Part shown: positions 1 through 9,263 of the stretch, one piece after another
How positions within the stretch are numbered: position 1 is the first letter of the stretch
How the letters are laid out: every line of letters starts with the position of its first letter
Assembly (NCBI GenBank): GCA_030378005.1
Contig: JAUCGF010000091.1
Span: 1 to 64,000 of the forward strand
Length of the DNA: 64,000 bases
Reading direction: 5' to 3'
Source: Desulfococcaceae bacterium HSG9
Lineage (GTDB): Bacteria > Desulfobacterota > Desulfobacteria > Desulfobacterales > JAUCGF01
Notes under the pieces: model-generated
The model's database searches: none
What the model was told of the DNA's origin: nothing
The model's input: only the letters and a program-made list of their open reading frames with translations
Translations under genes and position numbers: made by a program

Positions 1-15
1 ACTTTTACATATTTC

Positions 16-1461
16 TTAATAAATTAATCGTACAATTTCCGACTCACTGACAATGGTTAAGGGTTTCAGACGCAATATCTGACGATCCAAATCATGATAG
101 AAGCGACCGAGGAGAACCTGTTTTTTCAGGTATTTAGAATTCAACAAATTTAACAGGCCGCAACTTTCCGGTTCATTGAACACCGCAGTTTCCCCCAAGA
201 CCAATCGTTTTCCGCTGGCATCGGTGATGACTATCTGATCGCCGACCTGACCTATATTTTCGTACCATAAAAGGGCCAACGGGTATTTATCGGCAAGAGG
301 AGCTTTGAGTTGGTTTTTAACCGATTTTATCACCGGCAAAAATTCTTTTTGGGCAAAGCTGCGGATGGCTTTCATATCTTTTTTTTCCACTTTTCGTAAA
401 AGTTGACCATCCCAGCGAATGCGCGGGTTCATGTCCCCCGGGTAAATATAAAGTTCATTCACCTTTACAACTTTAAACACGGAATCTTCTTTTTTAATAA
501 ATTGCGCTGAACGATACGGACGGATGTTGTGCGTCTGTTGAATGTGTCCATCAGCGAGGTTAATCCAAGCGCCGGTCTCGATAAACTGCTTTCGTGCGGT
601 GTTGTCATAGGCATTGAATGACAATTGAACCAGTTCGATATCGGCCTGCATCAGACCCAGTTCTTTTAATTCACGAAGCTGCCAGGCATGACCTAGCAAG
701 GCTGCAATGCCGCTGCCGGTTTCAGGGGTCAATTCGGGATCGTCAATACGACGATTCAAGTACTGCCGGCCGTGTTTGCAAAGGGATTGTATCCGGATCA
801 GCCGGTCAATCGCTTCGCTGTAAACAGCTTCCCTTGCATTGACATCCAGTTCTTCGTGATTGTCATCATAAAACAAACTGGTAAAATCATGGAGGGCATA
901 CTGGGCTCCGGGAAGATATGCATTGCCTAATTGTTTGGCCTGCTCTTCAATCAACCGGGCGGTTTTCATGGATATGCTGCCAAGCCCGCCGCGTATCAAG
1001 TCAAGAGTCATGGTTTCCAATAAATCAAGCCCGTCAAGTTGCGCTTTCATCTTTTTCTTTAATGCGGATTTATTTACTTTTCTGGGTTTGTCAGATGTTT
1101 CTTTTTTCTTCCAGACTCTTTTTGCGGCTTTTTCACGTTTTCGCGTTATATCCTCGGGGACTTCATCGGTTTTAAAAGCATTACCCCCCACATAAGCATA
1201 CATGAGTCCGATACAGTGCTTGCATGGAAACTGCCGGGATGGGCAGCTACAGCGAAACACGGGTTTTTCAGGAACTATAAAATCTGCTGATGAATAATAA
1301 TGGGTCGCTCCGCTCCCTTTGCATTCGCTGAAAATCAGGGTCTCATCCGCAGATTTGCTGTACTTGAGAAATTTTTTCTTTACAATGAGGGCCTTTCCAT
1401 TTTTAATGGCATTGGCGTTGGCCGCCACAGAATCGATAAAAGCCGTGTCTATGTCAATCAT
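16..1461 (-). CDS. SWIM zinc-finger domain protein
   Basis: A 481-residue protein with one clear motif: C71-S-C73, then C80-K-H82, the C-x-C-x(n)-C-x-H signature of the SWIM zinc finger (known to bind DNA or protein). The rest is unrecognised. A lysine/arginine-rich stretch at about residues 105-137 follows the finger. The remaining 340 residues look soluble and mostly helical, with no membrane segment or signal peptide. A GGAAG ribosome binding site lies a few bases before the ATG. Many bacterial SWIM proteins sit beside MoxR/VWA ATPases or Snf2 helicases; neither is visible here, although the left edge of the window cuts off the downstream neighbour. It is separated from ygfK by about 280 bp holding a hairpin, so it is probably its own transcript. 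The domain call is firm; the function is unknown. Confidence 0.8.
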   Translation of the reverse strand: MIDIDTAFIDSVAANANAIKNGKALIVKKKFLKYSKSADETLIFSECKGSGATHYYSSADFIVPEKPVFRCSCPSRQFPCKHCIGLMYAYVGGNAFKTDEVPEDITRKREKAAKRVWKKKETSDKPRKVNKSALKKKMKAQLDGLDLLETMTLDLIRGGLGSISMKTARLIEEQAKQLGNAYLPGAQYALHDFTSLFYDDNHEELDVNAREAVYSEAIDRLIRIQSLCKHGRQYLNRRIDDPELTPETGSGIAALLGHAWQLRELKELGLMQADIELVQLSFNAYDNTARKQFIETGAWINLADGHIQQTHNIRPYRSAQFIKKEDSVFKVVKVNELYIYPGDMNPRIRWDGQLLRKVEKKDMKAIRSFAQKEFLPVIKSVKNQLKAPLADKYPLALLWYENIGQVGDQIVITDASGKRLVLGETAVFNEPESCGLLNLLNSKYLKKQVLLGRFYHDLDRQILRLKPLTIVSESEIVRLIY

Positions 1462-1681
1462 GGTGTTCTTCCTTTTTAATCAATCCGTATAACGGATACA
1501 ATGTGCCGCAAGATTGTCAGGCTATCAATTTATCATGGGATAAAAATCGGGTTTATAGAGGTTTTCAAACCATTGGCTTCACAAAAACAGAGCAAGGCGG
1601 AACCGAGCAGTAAGGAAATGTCAAAATAATTTTGTACAGGTACTTATTGGGGAGCTTTCATTTTCCGATTTACAGTTTAAC

Positions 1682-1710
1682 GGAGTGCTAAACCTTCGGT
1701 TCAGCACTCC
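1682..1710. repeat. Hairpin in the 1462-1743 intergenic space
   Basis: GGAGTGCT (1682-1689) is complementary to AGCACTCC (1703-1710), with an inner AACC/GGTT pairing around a TTC loop. It lies just downstream of the ygfK stop and could end or protect that transcript. No T-run follows on the minus strand, so a simple intrinsic terminator is unlikely. The same CAGCACTCC core recurs near 17410 and 44236, which suggests a dispersed palindromic repeat. Confidence 0.55.
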
Positions 1711-1743
1711 CACTGAAAGTATAAACTGCTTGTTTTTTGCAAT

Positions 1744-4700
1744 TTATTTAGCAAAAGGCTGTCGTGAACTGACCAGCCTGTAAAGCACGGCGGTTTCTGC
1801 CGCCTGACTGAGATTCTTGATTTCGGTTCCGTTTTTGAGTTCTGCTTTGCGGGCCTCAAGCGTGTCTGGCGAAAGTTCGACCTTTGCTTCAGAATCCTCG
1901 TAAACGAATGCGTTATTGGATTCTATCAAGGTGGCGGATTTGCCATCAAACATGGCTTCCATACGCCCAGGCTCGACGATGCGGAACCCCTCGCCGTAAG
2001 CTTCAAGGCTTGCGCGCGTCAAGTGCATCTTGAACTTATCTTTGTAAGGCGCGCCGCTGGTGGGACAAAAAGTATCACAGTTGCCGCATTCGTTACAAAA
2101 ATCGGCAATATTGATAATCTGGTAGGACTGGCTGAGTTCAATCTTGTCCAGGGTTTCCACTGCTGTGGCGTCACCCTTTTTTTCGGCACGCTGAAGCGGA
2201 TAGGAAATCGGTTCGGTGCGCAAAGCCACATTGGCTCGGTTGGGACAGACCGAAACACAAATATTGCAAACCAGGTCACACTGAAGACAACGGGAGGCTT
2301 CATCCATTGCGTCGGTCTTGGTCAGTGTTTTGACGTACAGATCGAAATTAAGCCGTTCTTGGGGCCTGAGTTCGGGCATTTCAGGGCCAAAGCCGCGACG
2401 GGCTTGCTTGATGCCAAGATCGGCCAAGTCGGGCCGGCGTAAGTCTTCGGGTACCATCCGAATCAAGGGTTTATGACCGGCCTTTTTCATAATGGACTTA
2501 GCGGCGCGGCGACCGTCACCTATGGCGTTGATCAAGGAGGAAGCGCCGCGAATGGCGTCACCGCCGGCGAATATGCCATCCAGTTGAGTTTCCATGGTAT
2601 CCTTGTCCACGGTCAGTTCGCCATCAGGCAGAAAATCCAATACCACGCGCTGGCCGATGGCCGTAATGACCGTGTCTGCATTCAATTCAAATTCAGAACC
2701 CTCAATTTTGATCGGTCTGGGGCGACCGCTGGCGTCCTTTTCACCCAACTCCATTTTGAAACACACGTTGCCTGTCATGCGGCCATCTTCCACTAACATA
2801 CATTCCGGTTGAGTGAGTTCATTCAACTGAATGCCTTCCTCTATCGCCGCCAGCACTTCTTCCGGATCGGAAGGCATTTCCTCGCGTGTGCGGCGATAGA
2901 TGACACTGACTTCCCCATCTTCACCCAGCAATCGCCAGGCCGTGCGGGCGACATCCATAGCTGAATTGCCGCCACCGACCACTGCCACCCTTTTTCCCAA
3001 ATCCGGCTTTTGGCCTTGACGTACCGCGCTCAAAAAACTCAATTGATCGATAACACCTGCGGCATCTTCACCGGGAACGCCCAGTTCAATACTTTTCTGG
3101 GCACCTATGGCGATATAAACATAATCGTGAGATTCGCGCAGGTCTTTGAAAGCCTGTTTGTCGATGCGTGCGCCGGTATGCAGTTTGGCACCTAGAGCGA
3201 TGATCTTGTCGATATCTTGGGACAGGCTGCCGTCATCAAGACGGAAGGCCGGGATAGCATCAGCGGCCATGCCGCCGGCGAATTTCTTAGTTTCGTAAAT
3301 ATCGACCGCGAAACCTTCCATAGCCAGAAAGTAGGCGCAGGACAAACCAGCAGGGCCGGCACCGATAACGGCAACTTTCCTGCCGTTGGCCGGTACCGGG
3401 GTTTGAGAAAGATATTTGGCCTGGTTTTGGGCAATAAACCGCTTGATCTCCCGAATCATAAGCGGAGAATCGTAGTTCAAGCGGGTGCATTTGTATTGAC
3501 ACAGATGATCGCAGACCTTGCCCTGGACGTTGGGAAATGGGTTGGTAGCCATGATGACCTTATAGGCATTTTCAAAATCGCCCTTTGCGGTATAATCAAG
3601 ATAGCGCGGAATGTCCTGCCCCGTGCTGCAAGCGGTCACACAGGGAGCGCCGGCACAATCAAAGCGCGGCAGATGCCGCCCGGTTTTGATGTTTTCAAAG
3701 GGAAACTTCTCTTTTGCGTAGCGGCCGTTTTTTACAACATCCGCAGAATATGTTTTCAGGTTGGTAAGTTTTGCGGCGGCTTCGCTCTCGACACTTGCGC
3801 GGGACAACATCAGGTTTTTCAGAGAGTTGGCATCAGCGTTTTTCATAGCATCGGCAAGGTGTTCCAGATACTGTGACAAACGTCCGTATCCGCCTGGTTT
3901 CAGTATATCGGAACATACAGTCACCGGTTTGAGGCCGCAACTCAGGGTATCGATAATGTTAAAGCAGTCTGTTCCCGCGGAAAAGGAGATGTCCAGCACT
4001 CCGTTGAACTCTTCCTGGAGTCTGGCCGCCAGATTGATACTGATGGGATGCAACGCGCGGCCGCTCATGTAGATCATGCCTTCGTTTTTGGGCAGATTCT
4101 GTTCGATGTTGGAAGTCTCAAGCGTATTGGTCAGCTTCAGGCTGAACCGGACACCTTTGTCACGGGCGGCATCCAGCATAGCGCTGATCAGAGCAACGCC
4201 GTCATCGTACTTGAGATCATGTCCGAAAGCCTCGTCCGGGACCTCGGTTTTAAAACCAAGTTGTTGGTTGAGGATATTGCGCAGACGTTCGGAGCCAAGC
4301 AAGGTCGGATTAAGTTTAATAGTAGTATGAAAACCGCGCTCCTCGACAAAATAACGACCGATTTTCTCAACTTCCTCTGGCGGACAGCCGTGCATGGTGG
4401 ACACGGTGATATTATCGGAGATAGTGCCGGGGATGCTCAGTTTTTTTATGCGCGGATAGAACGCGGCAATATGCTCGATTTTTTCAGCCAGTTCGACCGA
4501 GCAGTCGCTCATGCGGTCGAAAAAACGTTGCACCGTAGGGCTTTTGACACCCTCAAGGTTGTAGCCGGCACTCATGTTGAAGATAAAGCCCGGTTCATCG
4601 GAAGCCCATCCCAGTTTGTCCCGCAGGATATAGATAAGAATGAAGGCGTTAAGATATTCGTTGAAGGACTGGTCGAGCTTTAGCTCCTGGGACCATTCAC

Positions 4701-5028
4701 AGTTGTAGCCCTCGTCGGTCATGTCGATGCAAGGCTTGGTAACTTCGAGTTCATCCAGCACTTGGATAGTCTTTAGCTCAATGTAGCGCGCACCACACAG
4801 CCAGGACGCGATAATATTCTGGGCAAGTTGGGTATGCGGACCGGCAGCCACGCCAAGCGGGGTTTCTAATATATGCCCGTAGCGGCGCATACGAAAAGGA
4901 TTGGATTCACCAGGTTCGAAAAAAAGTTTACGGGGAATGCCGAAAATCTCATTTCTCTGTTCAAGGTCGGACAGTATCCACTTGAGCAACGCATCTATGT
5001 CAGTACAAAAAAATTTATCTTTTTCCAT
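1744..5028 (-). CDS. ygfK: YgfK-like Fe-S flavoprotein (GltD-type oxidoreductase)
   Basis: A 1094-residue protein of the YgfK family, annotated historically as a putative selenate reductase subunit and more recently tied to anaerobic urate breakdown. Residues 1 to about 440 resemble a dihydroorotate-dehydrogenase-like barrel. Next comes a cysteine-rich GltD-type Fe-S segment starting near 456 (CAGAPCVTAC). An FAD-binding fold follows (GAGPAGLS, about residue 548), then an NAD(P)-binding fold (GGGNSAMD, about 684). The C terminus carries ferredoxin-like cysteine clusters (CLQCDLVCNICVSVCP near 913 and CNECGNCDTFCP near 978). The ATG at 5026-5028 was chosen because GAGGTG lies just before it; the frame stays open for 19 more codons upstream. 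It is last in the purine operon, 173 bp after ssnA. Likely role: pass electrons between NAD(P)H and the molybdoenzyme or urate reduction step. Confidence 0.88.
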   Translation of the reverse strand: MEKDKFFCTDIDALLKWILSDLEQRNEIFGIPRKLFFEPGESNPFRMRRYGHILETPLGVAAGPHTQLAQNIIASWLCGARYIELKTIQVLDELEVTKPCIDMTDEGYNCEWSQELKLDQSFNEYLNAFILIYILRDKLGWASDEPGFIFNMSAGYNLEGVKSPTVQRFFDRMSDCSVELAEKIEHIAAFYPRIKKLSIPGTISDNITVSTMHGCPPEEVEKIGRYFVEERGFHTTIKLNPTLLGSERLRNILNQQLGFKTEVPDEAFGHDLKYDDGVALISAMLDAARDKGVRFSLKLTNTLETSNIEQNLPKNEGMIYMSGRALHPISINLAARLQEEFNGVLDISFSAGTDCFNIIDTLSCGLKPVTVCSDILKPGGYGRLSQYLEHLADAMKNADANSLKNLMLSRASVESEAAAKLTNLKTYSADVVKNGRYAKEKFPFENIKTGRHLPRFDCAGAPCVTACSTGQDIPRYLDYTAKGDFENAYKVIMATNPFPNVQGKVCDHLCQYKCTRLNYDSPLMIREIKRFIAQNQAKYLSQTPVPANGRKVAVIGAGPAGLSCAYFLAMEGFAVDIYETKKFAGGMAADAIPAFRLDDGSLSQDIDKIIALGAKLHTGARIDKQAFKDLRESHDYVYIAIGAQKSIELGVPGEDAAGVIDQLSFLSAVRQGQKPDLGKRVAVVGGGNSAMDVARTAWRLLGEDGEVSVIYRRTREEMPSDPEEVLAAIEEGIQLNELTQPECMLVEDGRMTGNVCFKMELGEKDASGRPRPIKIEGSEFELNADTVITAIGQRVVLDFLPDGELTVDKDTMETQLDGIFAGGDAIRGASSLINAIGDGRRAAKSIMKKAGHKPLIRMVPEDLRRPDLADLGIKQARRGFGPEMPELRPQERLNFDLYVKTLTKTDAMDEASRCLQCDLVCNICVSVCPNRANVALRTEPISYPLQRAEKKGDATAVETLDKIELSQSYQIINIADFCNECGNCDTFCPTSGAPYKDKFKMHLTRASLEAYGEGFRIVEPGRMEAMFDGKSATLIESNNAFVYEDSEAKVELSPDTLEARKAELKNGTEIKNLSQAAETAVLYRLVSSRQPFAK

Positions 5029-5040
5029 TATCACCTCAAA

Positions 5041-5055
5041 CCCGGTTGAACCGGG
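5041..5055. repeat. 15-bp palindrome in the ygfK leader
   Basis: CCCGGTTGAACCGGG is a 7-bp perfect inverted repeat around one central base. It sits 12 bp upstream of the ygfK start codon, just before its ribosome binding site, so it would form a hairpin in the ssnA-ygfK intercistronic RNA. It could be a repeat end or affect ygfK expression. Confidence 0.4.
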
Positions 5056-5062
5056 AAAAATT

Positions 5063-5170
5063 GCCACAAAGACACTAATCCACAAAGGTTATAATTTAAA
5101 TTTGCACCTGAATAGCTTATGATTAAATCAAAATCCATATTCCATTTTTGTGCCTTCGTGTCTTAGTGGC
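5063..5170. repeat. Inverted-repeat element between ssnA and ygfK
   Basis: Imperfect inverted arms of about 25 bases at 5063-5088 and 5146-5170, built around GCCACTAAGACACGAAGGCAC and its complement, enclose about 57 bp of AT-rich sequence. A related half (CTTTGTGTTCTTTGCGGTGA) occurs near 42831. This resembles the dispersed palindromic repeats common in large Desulfobacteria genomes. It has no coding content. Confidence 0.5.
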
Positions 5171-5201
5171 TGAATTTTATATTTATGAAAACCGAAAACC
5201 A

Positions 5202-6494
5202 TTAGACGATATCAGCCTCAAGCTTCTTCCATAGTCGAAGGCCCTGTTCGCGAGCGTAAGCCAGGATTTCAGCCTCGTCAACACTGATGACCCTGCCCTC
5301 CTCGACGATCATTTTCCCTTGGGCGATAACGCTCCGGACATGGCTGGATTCAAGGCCGTAGATGAAATGACCGGTAAAATTTTCCGAGGTTATTTGCGTG
5401 GGGCTGTCATAATCTAAAATGACCAAGTTATTAGCGCCGTCACCTTGTGCGCCGATGGTCTTGATGAAACGATGCGCGTTGCGGAAACGCTTATACATTT
5501 GATCCGGGGAAACGCCTTCGGTGTTTTGCCCTGCAAGATAGGCGGCTTTGGCACTGCGCAGCATGTCACTGTGCATGCCGTCCGTGCCGAGCATGACGTT
5601 GTCGGTCAATTCAGTGTAGCCGGTAACTCCCACATTGTTGTTCTGGTTGCTTTCCACGTTCTGAACGACCCACACCGGTGATTCGCGCAAGCGCTTTCTT
5701 TCATTGTCGTCAAGAAACACACAGTGCCCCAAAATAGTGTGAGGGCTTTCCAGAGCGCCGAATTCGTAAAGACGCTGAATCACGCGTTTGCCGTAGGTTT
5801 TCAGGCAGTGTTCCTGGTCGGCCAGGTCCTCGGCGACGTGTATATGCAGCCCGGTACCGTGCTTGCGGGCAAGTGCAACAGATTTTTTAAGCAGGTTATC
5901 ATCCACGGTGAACGAGGCGTGCAACCCTATGTGGCCTTTGCGGCCTGAAGAGAGATATGCGTCCGTTTCGGCCAGTCCCGCTTCCATGCAGTCTTGACCG
6001 TCACGGCAGGAATTTTCATAGCACAGCAAGTGACCAAGCCCTATCTTTTCAAAAGCCTGGGCGATTGTTTCCAGGGAACCCTCAATGGCATACGGGGAGG
6101 AGTGATGATCAATGCAGAAAGTCACACCGTGTTTGGCCATGTAGAGAGCTGAGGCCTGGGCGCTGGCTTTGATCATGTCGCGGTCAAGGCATTTGTCCAC
6201 CCGCCACCACACATATTTCAAAACCTCAAGAAAATTTGCAGGGATTTGCGGCGGAGCCGGCATCCCGCGGGCAAGGGTGGAATAGATGTGGTGATGGCCG
6301 CAGGCGAAAGATTTGGTCACAAGGCGGCCCCGGCATTCTACGACCTTGTCCCGGACCGACAGCTCGCCATCCGAGGGGATGTCATCACACAAAGTTAAAC
6401 CGCCAGCGGGGCCTGGTTCTACCGCGAGATGGGTTTTGCGAAGTTCCAGGGTATCCGCGTTGAGATAGTTCGTGTTTCTCAAAAATAGCGTCAT
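5202..6494 (-). CDS. ssnA: SsnA-type amidohydrolase
   Basis: A 430-residue metal-dependent amidohydrolase of the cytosine-deaminase/AtzA-like superfamily, matching the SsnA family. Metal-site motifs are in the expected order: CGHHH near residue 65, LHIHVAED near 216, LGHCVFLDD near 251 and LGTDGMHSD near 300. The chemistry should be hydrolytic deamination or ring opening of a purine-derived ring; the exact substrate is not proven. A GGAGGG site lies 6 bases before the ATG. The gene lies between the xanthine-dehydrogenase-like gene and ygfK, as in the E. coli ygfK-ssnA neighbourhood. The gap upstream (6495-6668) holds a large inverted repeat that may act as an mRNA stem-loop between operon genes. 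No truncation is seen. Confidence 0.88.
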   Translation of the reverse strand: MTLFLRNTNYLNADTLELRKTHLAVEPGPAGGLTLCDDIPSDGELSVRDKVVECRGRLVTKSFACGHHHIYSTLARGMPAPPQIPANFLEVLKYVWWRVDKCLDRDMIKASAQASALYMAKHGVTFCIDHHSSPYAIEGSLETIAQAFEKIGLGHLLCYENSCRDGQDCMEAGLAETDAYLSSGRKGHIGLHASFTVDDNLLKKSVALARKHGTGLHIHVAEDLADQEHCLKTYGKRVIQRLYEFGALESPHTILGHCVFLDDNERKRLRESPVWVVQNVESNQNNNVGVTGYTELTDNVMLGTDGMHSDMLRSAKAAYLAGQNTEGVSPDQMYKRFRNAHRFIKTIGAQGDGANNLVILDYDSPTQITSENFTGHFIYGLESSHVRSVIAQGKMIVEEGRVISVDEAEILAYAREQGLRLWKKLEADIV

Positions 6495-6549
6495 TTAAGC
6501 CCTCCTTTAAATTGACCGTTGAATATTACTCTTGGTTAAAGGTCTTGAT

Positions 6550-6633
6550 GTAGGCTGGGTTGAGGAACGAAACCCAGCTTGTCCGATAGCATATTATGTT
6601 CAATGCTGGGTTTCGTTCCTCAACCCAGCCTAC
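6550..6633. repeat. Perfect 29-bp inverted repeat (REP/MITE-like)
   Basis: Arms at 6550-6578 and 6605-6633 are exact reverse complements and enclose 26 bp. Each arm starts GTAGGCTGGGTTGAGG and ends in CCCAGC, and is itself partly palindromic (GCTGGGTT/AACCCAGC). It has the same architecture as the element at 51029-51112 (GTAGGGTGGGTGAAGCG...CCCACC), so both belong to one dispersed palindrome class. It sits between xdh and ssnA inside the operon. Confidence 0.85.
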
Positions 6634-6668
6634 AAGTTACGGACTAACCAACGGTTGTGAATTACACA

Positions 6669-9236
6669 CTACCCGGCGGTCTTACCCGGAGGCTTCAAGG
6701 GAAGCTTGTACCGCCTGACACCGTCATACCTGTAAAAAGCGTTGGCAATGGCCGCTGCTGTGGGAATGGTTACGATCTCACCGACGCCTTTGGCTCCAAA
6801 AGGCCCCATTGGATCAGCACATTCTATGCTTATTGACTTGATTTCAGGGACATCTTTGGCTTTTGGCAGCCCCAGTTTGGACATGCGCTCCGAAGTCAGG
6901 CGACCATCTTTGAGAGGCAATTTTTCGCTCAAGGCGTACCCCATGCCCATGACCACCCCTCCTTCGATTTGACTTTCGTACAGTGCCGGATTTATGATTT
7001 TGCCTCCATCATGGGCGGCATGGATGGTCTGTAGTTTGCCGTCTTTGTCCAACACGGCCAGTTGTACTCCAAAGCCATAAGAGAAGTGGCTGACAATCTC
7101 ACCTTCCACATCGGGACTGGTTGTCCAATCTACCATGAAACGGGCCGAGTATTCCTTGCCAACCACATCGGCCAGGGAGCGCCCTTCAAGATCGGCTTTA
7201 AGTTTTTGGGCGGCCTTAATCACTGAATTTCCCAACAGCACTGTTCCCCGACTGGCGGTTGTGACTCCGCCCATGGCACCTTCCCCAGTGGAGCATTTGA
7301 TAACGATATCCACAGAATCGTCAAGGCCCAACACCTCGCAGAGTATCTGCCCGGCTACTGTGTGAATGCCCTGGCCCATTTCGGTCCAGCCATGACAGAG
7401 TTCGATGCGATCTGTGGCCAAAACCTTGAGACGTGTATCGCTGATTTCCTCCAAGCCGTTGCCGATACCGCAATTTTTAATAGCGCAAGCGATTCCGACA
7501 TATTCGGTCTGGTAGAAAGCATCCTTGACAGCCTCAAGACATTGACGCAGTCCCACTCCTTTACCCAATATGTGGCCGGTTGTGGTCATCCTCCCTGCGG
7601 CAAGGGCGTTGTCATAGCGAAACTGCCATCGGTCAAAGCCGCCCCGGATGCAGAGTTCGTCAACCATGCTTTCCATGGCAAAGTTGGATTGGTTGACACC
7701 GAATCCACGGAATGCCCCGGCCGGTGGATTGTTGGTGTAATAAGCGCCGGCCATAATATCCACGTTAGGTATATGAAAGGCCGCTGCCGCATGTGTGCCG
7801 GTACGGGCGACCACTTCACCGCCAACAGAGGCGTAAGCCCCGGTGTCCCCCACTATCCGGGCTTTTAGAGCGGTCAGCTTGCCCTTTGCATCGCAGGCCA
7901 GTTTGTAGTTCATCCGCATACGATGCCGCTTGGGGTGCATACGAATGGATTCGGCGCGATTGAGGCGCAACTTGACCGGACGTTGCAAAGCCATACTGTA
8001 AAGGGCTGCGTGGTGTTGGACAGATAAATCCTCTTTGCCACCAAAACCGCCACCCGCTGATACTTGCACGATGTCAACCTTTTCTTCGGGCATGTCTAAC
8101 AGCGAAGCGATTTGCTGGCGGTCCTTGAAAATACCTTGACTCTGAGAATAGACCGTTACGCCATCCACATCGTCGGGCAGCGCAATACTAGCTTCGGTTT
8201 CCAGAAAAGCGTGCTCTACAAAGGGAGTTTCAAAAACACCTTCCACTACATGAGCAGACGAGGCAAAGACCTGATCTACGGATTGTCCGCGGCAAATGAC
8301 CGTCTCTTTGAGCAGGTTGCCGCTCGCGTGGACATGTATCGGGCTGTCAGCCGCAGCGGTCATCTCAGTCAGAGGTTCCAGAACTTCATAATCAACTTGA
8401 ATCTGTTTTAACGCCTGCCGGGAGGTCTCTTCGCTTTCCGCCACCACGCCGGCCACAACGTCGCCGATACAGCGGGTTTCCTCACCTTCGGCTACCAGCA
8501 CGGGCCAGTCTTTGACATGGATACCTTGATAGCGTTTCCCCGGTATGTCCCGAGCTGTGAATATACGGACTACACCGGTCTGCTGTTCTGCTGCCGATAC
8601 GTCGATCTTGCGCACTTCGGCCCTGGGGTGTTCGCTGAATTTCAAAGCCCCGTAAAGCATACCTTCAAACTTCATGTCATCAATATAGGGACTGATGCCT
8701 AGCGCTTTTTCGTAACCTTCGTATTTGGGAGTGGAATAACCGATGCCGGTTTTTTTCTCCCAGGCGATTTCCCGATTTTGCCGTAAAGCCTGGGCGGCCA
8801 TGAGGATAGCATCAATAATCTTGACATAACCGGTGCAGCGACAGACGTTGGCCCTCAAGGCTTTGACCACTTCATCGCGGCTGGGATCGGGATTGTTTTC
8901 TAAGAGTATCTTGGCACGAGATAGAATACCCGGTGTGCAGTAACCGCATTGCACCGCGCCTTTGGCCACAAAAGCCCGGCCTAACGTACGTCGAACGTTC
9001 TCCGGGAATCCCTCAATAGTAACGATTTTCTTATTGGCCGCTCGTTTTAGCGGTGTGGAGCAGGCCAGGGCGGGCTTACCATCCAGCTCAACCAGACAGG
9101 CTCCGCAAGCCGCCTGCCCCGAACAACCGTCTTTTACGGAAGTGATTTCCTTCTCGTTACGCAAGAAATTCAACAGAGAAGTCTTTTCGTCGCCTTCATA
9201 TTGTGTCTTCTGACCGTTCAGATAAAATGAAATCAT
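6669..9236 (-). CDS. xdhD: Molybdopterin xanthine dehydrogenase-like hydroxylase with fused 2Fe-2S domain
   Basis: An 855-residue fusion. Residues 1 to about 155 form the small Fe-S subunit: a plant-type 2Fe-2S motif (CSGQAACGAC, about residues 38-47, plus a later Cys) and the second cluster (CGYCTPG and CRCTGY). Residues from about 165 form the molybdopterin catalytic subunit, with GGFGGKED, GAFRGFG and the GAKGVGE segment that holds the catalytic glutamate. No FAD-binding middle subunit is fused or adjacent, so electrons probably go to another partner such as YgfK. The length and fusion fit the selenium-dependent xanthine dehydrogenase family, in which selenium is a labile cofactor atom and not selenocysteine; no in-frame TGA is present. 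It starts 27 bp after ygeW and is likely co-transcribed. Expected role: hydroxylation of xanthine or a related purine. Confidence 0.87.
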   Translation of the reverse strand: MISFYLNGQKTQYEGDEKTSLLNFLRNEKEITSVKDGCSGQAACGACLVELDGKPALACSTPLKRAANKKIVTIEGFPENVRRTLGRAFVAKGAVQCGYCTPGILSRAKILLENNPDPSRDEVVKALRANVCRCTGYVKIIDAILMAAQALRQNREIAWEKKTGIGYSTPKYEGYEKALGISPYIDDMKFEGMLYGALKFSEHPRAEVRKIDVSAAEQQTGVVRIFTARDIPGKRYQGIHVKDWPVLVAEGEETRCIGDVVAGVVAESEETSRQALKQIQVDYEVLEPLTEMTAAADSPIHVHASGNLLKETVICRGQSVDQVFASSAHVVEGVFETPFVEHAFLETEASIALPDDVDGVTVYSQSQGIFKDRQQIASLLDMPEEKVDIVQVSAGGGFGGKEDLSVQHHAALYSMALQRPVKLRLNRAESIRMHPKRHRMRMNYKLACDAKGKLTALKARIVGDTGAYASVGGEVVARTGTHAAAAFHIPNVDIMAGAYYTNNPPAGAFRGFGVNQSNFAMESMVDELCIRGGFDRWQFRYDNALAAGRMTTTGHILGKGVGLRQCLEAVKDAFYQTEYVGIACAIKNCGIGNGLEEISDTRLKVLATDRIELCHGWTEMGQGIHTVAGQILCEVLGLDDSVDIVIKCSTGEGAMGGVTTASRGTVLLGNSVIKAAQKLKADLEGRSLADVVGKEYSARFMVDWTTSPDVEGEIVSHFSYGFGVQLAVLDKDGKLQTIHAAHDGGKIINPALYESQIEGGVVMGMGYALSEKLPLKDGRLTSERMSKLGLPKAKDVPEIKSISIECADPMGPFGAKGVGEIVTIPTAAAIANAFYRYDGVRRYKLPLKPPGKTAG

Positions 9237-9263
9237 TTTTCCCCCGCTATGATTATTTGGATA

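Noticed and set aside
3217-3876. Long plus-strand open frames opposite ygfK, hdrA and others (for example 3217-3876, 4048-4683, 53431-54105)
   Set aside because: They mirror the codon structure of strong minus-strand genes and have no family motifs or ribosome binding sites.
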